NCBI RefSeq assembly: GCF_024700075.1
Contig: NZ_JAJONE010000001.1
Span: 744,001 to 808,000, forward strand
Direction of reading: 5' to 3'
From: Hymenobacter sp. J193
Lineage (GTDB): Bacteria; Bacteroidota; Bacteroidia; Cytophagales; Hymenobacteraceae
DNA length: 64,000 nucleotides
The position numbers and the translations under genes are program-made. How positions within the stretch are numbered: the first letter of the stretch is position 1; each line of letters begins with the position of its first letter. The notes beneath the pieces are model-generated. The model had not been told where the DNA came from and did not search any database. It was given only the letters and a program-made list of their open reading frames with translations. Positions 62,575 through 64,000 of the stretch are shown here, piece by piece.

Positions 62575-63504
62575 ATGAAGAATTCTGGTAAGGTCCACGC
62601 GGCCTTGTTTGTGGTGGCCCTCATTTACGCCGCCAACTACAGTATCAGCAAAGATGTGATGCCGCGCTACATGGGGCCGTTTGGGCTGGTGGTGCTGCGC
62701 ATTGTGGGCGCGGCCGTGTTTTTTGGGGTACTCAGCCGCCTGGTAGCGCCGCAGGACCGCATCCGGGGCCGGGCCGACCACCTGCGGGCTGTGGCCAGCG
62801 GCATCCTGGGCATCGGGCTGAATCAGCTGCTGTTTTTCTCAGGCCTGAATCTGACCTCGCCCATTAATGCCTCCCTTATCCAGACCATTGCGCCGGTAGT
62901 TACGGTGCTGGCCTCGGTGGTGCTGCTGGGCGAGAAGATTACGTTCCCGCGGCTGCTGGGCATTGGGTTGGCGGCGGCCGGGGCGGCCAGCATTATCCTG
63001 AGCCGGGGCCCCGTAGCGGCCGGCGGGCAGGACGGGCTGCTGGGCAATGTGTTTATCTTGCTCAATGCCACGGCTTTCGGCATTTACCTGGTTATCGTAA
63101 TGCCGCTGATGCGCAAGTACCACCCCTTCACGGTGCTGGCGCGCATATTTCTGGTGGGCACGTTCATAGCAGTGCCTGCCGGCTGGCAGCAGGTGCTGGC
63201 TCCCGACTATGCCAGCTTTCCGCCGGGTATCTGGGCAGCCATTGCCTACATGGTTGTCTGCCTTACTATTCTAGCCTACCTGCTCAACAACTGGGCCTTG
63301 AAGTACGCCTCCCCCGCCCTGCTGGGCGCCTACATCTACCTGCAGCCAGCCTTGGCAGTGGGCATAGCCGTGGCCCTGGGCAAAGACACCCTCACGCTCA
63401 CCAAAGCCCTGCAGGCCCTGCTTATTTTCGGGGGCGTGTTCCTGGTGAGCCAGAAGCCGCGCCCCACGCCTGAGGCCGTGCCTCTGGAGCCGGCGCAGGA
63501 TTAG
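62575..63504 (+). CDS. EamA-family (DMT) transporter
   Basis: Inner-membrane protein of 309 aa (ATG at 62575, MKNSGKVHAALF) with about ten membrane segments in two EamA repeats (about 8-145 and 160-297); the first has the conserved SLIQTIAPVVTVLASVVLLGEKIT and the second AYLLNNWALKYASPALLGAYIYLQP. Such proteins export amino acids or other small metabolites; the substrate cannot be read from the sequence. It diverges from rarA and its stop overlaps the MarR-like gene by 4 nt. Confidence 0.92.
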   Translation: MKNSGKVHAALFVVALIYAANYSISKDVMPRYMGPFGLVVLRIVGAAVFFGVLSRLVAPQDRIRGRADHLRAVASGILGIGLNQLLFFSGLNLTSPINASLIQTIAPVVTVLASVVLLGEKITFPRLLGIGLAAAGAASIILSRGPVAAGGQDGLLGNVFILLNATAFGIYLVIVMPLMRKYHPFTVLARIFLVGTFIAVPAGWQQVLAPDYASFPPGIWAAIAYMVVCLTILAYLLNNWALKYASPALLGAYIYLQPALAVGIAVALGKDTLTLTKALQALLIFGGVFLVSQKPRPTPEAVPLEPAQD

Positions 63505-63932
63505 GGTTGAGGCGCCTCAGGCTCTGCCAGATTTTGTGCCATCCGCTGCAATACGGCTAGCGTCAGGGCGTATTCTTCAGCCGAAATACCCCGCATCACC
63601 CGCTCCCGCACCCGTTGCTGCGCCTCCAGGCACTGCTGGTAGAGCTGTTGCCCGGCGGCTGTAAGCGCATAGCTTGCCTGGGCTTTCTGCAGCCAACCTT
63701 TCGCTCGAAACTCCTCCAATAGTTGTTGGATTTCGGGAGGTGAAGCAAAAGGTGCAAGCGCCGCCGCCAGCGCCTCGAAGGGTGCCAGGGAAGTTTGACT
63801 GACTGTTTGCAAAAGCTGCCAGCCCAGCCGCGTAAGGCCCGCCTGGTATTGGGCTTCCTGAATGCGGCGGGTTAGCAGCTCATCCAGCTTTTTCAGCCAG
63901 TAGCCAATGGGTTGGTTGCCGGGTGGATTCAT
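63501..63932 (-). CDS. MarR-like winged-helix protein
   Basis: The 143-aa protein has a helical, winged-helix-like layout: LLTRRIQEAQYQAGLTRLGWQLLQTVSQ, then EIQQLLEEFRAKGWLQKAQASYALTAAGQQLYQQC, where the last part has the D/A-x-x-x-L-T-x-x-G turn of the MarR wing. It converges on the EamA transporter gene, and the stops overlap by 4 nt. MarR regulators often control nearby exporters, but the convergent layout gives no direct support. Sequence after 63932 to the window end shows no gene. Confidence 0.65.
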   Translation of the reverse strand: MNPPGNQPIGYWLKKLDELLTRRIQEAQYQAGLTRLGWQLLQTVSQTSLAPFEALAAALAPFASPPEIQQLLEEFRAKGWLQKAQASYALTAAGQQLYQQCLEAQQRVRERVMRGISAEEYALTLAVLQRMAQNLAEPEAPQP

Positions 63933-64000
63933 AAAGCAGAAAAAAGTAGCAAGCCGGTTACGCCAGGCAGCACCCGCTCCCCTGTTTCTCGACGAATTTC

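Noticed and set aside
1..64000. CRISPR arrays, rRNA genes, prophage or defence islands
   Set aside because: No regular spaced repeats, rRNA sequence, phage structural genes or known defence proteins were seen.

Overview
The window is chromosomal DNA from a GC-rich member of the Bacteroidota, most like a Hymenobacter-type Cytophagales. The signs are Bacteroidota promoter -7 boxes (TAnnTTTG), carboxypeptidase-domain TonB receptors with DUF4249 and HYC_CC_PP partners, a GH92 mannosidase, a dcw cluster starting with mraZ and containing an FtsL-like protein and a PASTA-tailed FtsI, and a crtZ/crtW carotenoid locus with a B12-binding MerR regulator. No rRNA, CRISPR array, prophage or plasmid gene was seen. 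The genus is inferred from this content, not from a search.

Layout. 1-2.3 kb: end of an outer-membrane barrel gene, a di-heme cytochrome c peroxidase lipoprotein and a 56-aa lipoprotein. 2.4-5.0 kb: a frameshifted DUF4838 protein. 5.4-22 kb, minus strand: the dcw cluster in the order mraZ-rsmH-ftsL-ftsI-murE-mraY-murD-ftsW-murG-murC-ftsQ-ftsA-ftsZ, with a recognisable promoter and a triple 10-nt MraZ operator at its head. 22.2-25.6 kb: a metal-handling cassette (HYC_CC_PP protein, TonB receptor, HMA protein). 25.7-28.5 kb: a LytTR response regulator and a TPR histidine kinase that converge and overlap. 28.6-35.8 kb: carotenoid locus (crtW, ispH, unknown gene, crtB, crtI, ECF sigma, CarH-like MerR/B12 regulator, crtZ). 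35.9-43 kb: housekeeping genes (enoyl-CoA hydratase, ComEC, GNAT, PhoH, SAM hydrolase, ABM, HscB) and a tRNA-Leu. 43.2-47.1 kb: a GH92 mannosidase gene split by an intact IS1182-type element; removing the element and one 4-bp target copy restores the frame exactly. 47.3-51.9 kb: SbcC and an unknown conserved protein. 52.4-57 kb: secreted unknown protein, thioredoxin, TonB receptor, DUF4249 and a lipoprotein. 57-64 kb: a 260-bp palindromic intergenic repeat, purine nucleoside phosphorylase, PKD lipoprotein, SppA, RarA, an EamA transporter and a MarR-like protein.

Two themes cut across the window. First, four genes (DUF4838, ftsI, the second TonB receptor, DUF4249) are each out of frame by one base at a mononucleotide run of 6 or 7. 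Because ftsI should be essential, unresolved homopolymer length in the assembly is the likely cause, so these genes are reported as frameshifted CDSs. Second, several kinds of inverted repeat sit in gene junctions: AT-rich arms around the ftsA-ftsZ and rsmH-ftsL spacers, the 57 kb GTCATTGCGAG-type palindrome, and many strong bidirectional terminators.

The most interesting biology is the likely light-responsive control of carotenoid synthesis by a CarH-like protein with an altered ligand position, the MraZ autoregulatory site overlapping its own promoter, and the compact metal-uptake cassette. I did not find a clearly novel multi-gene system.
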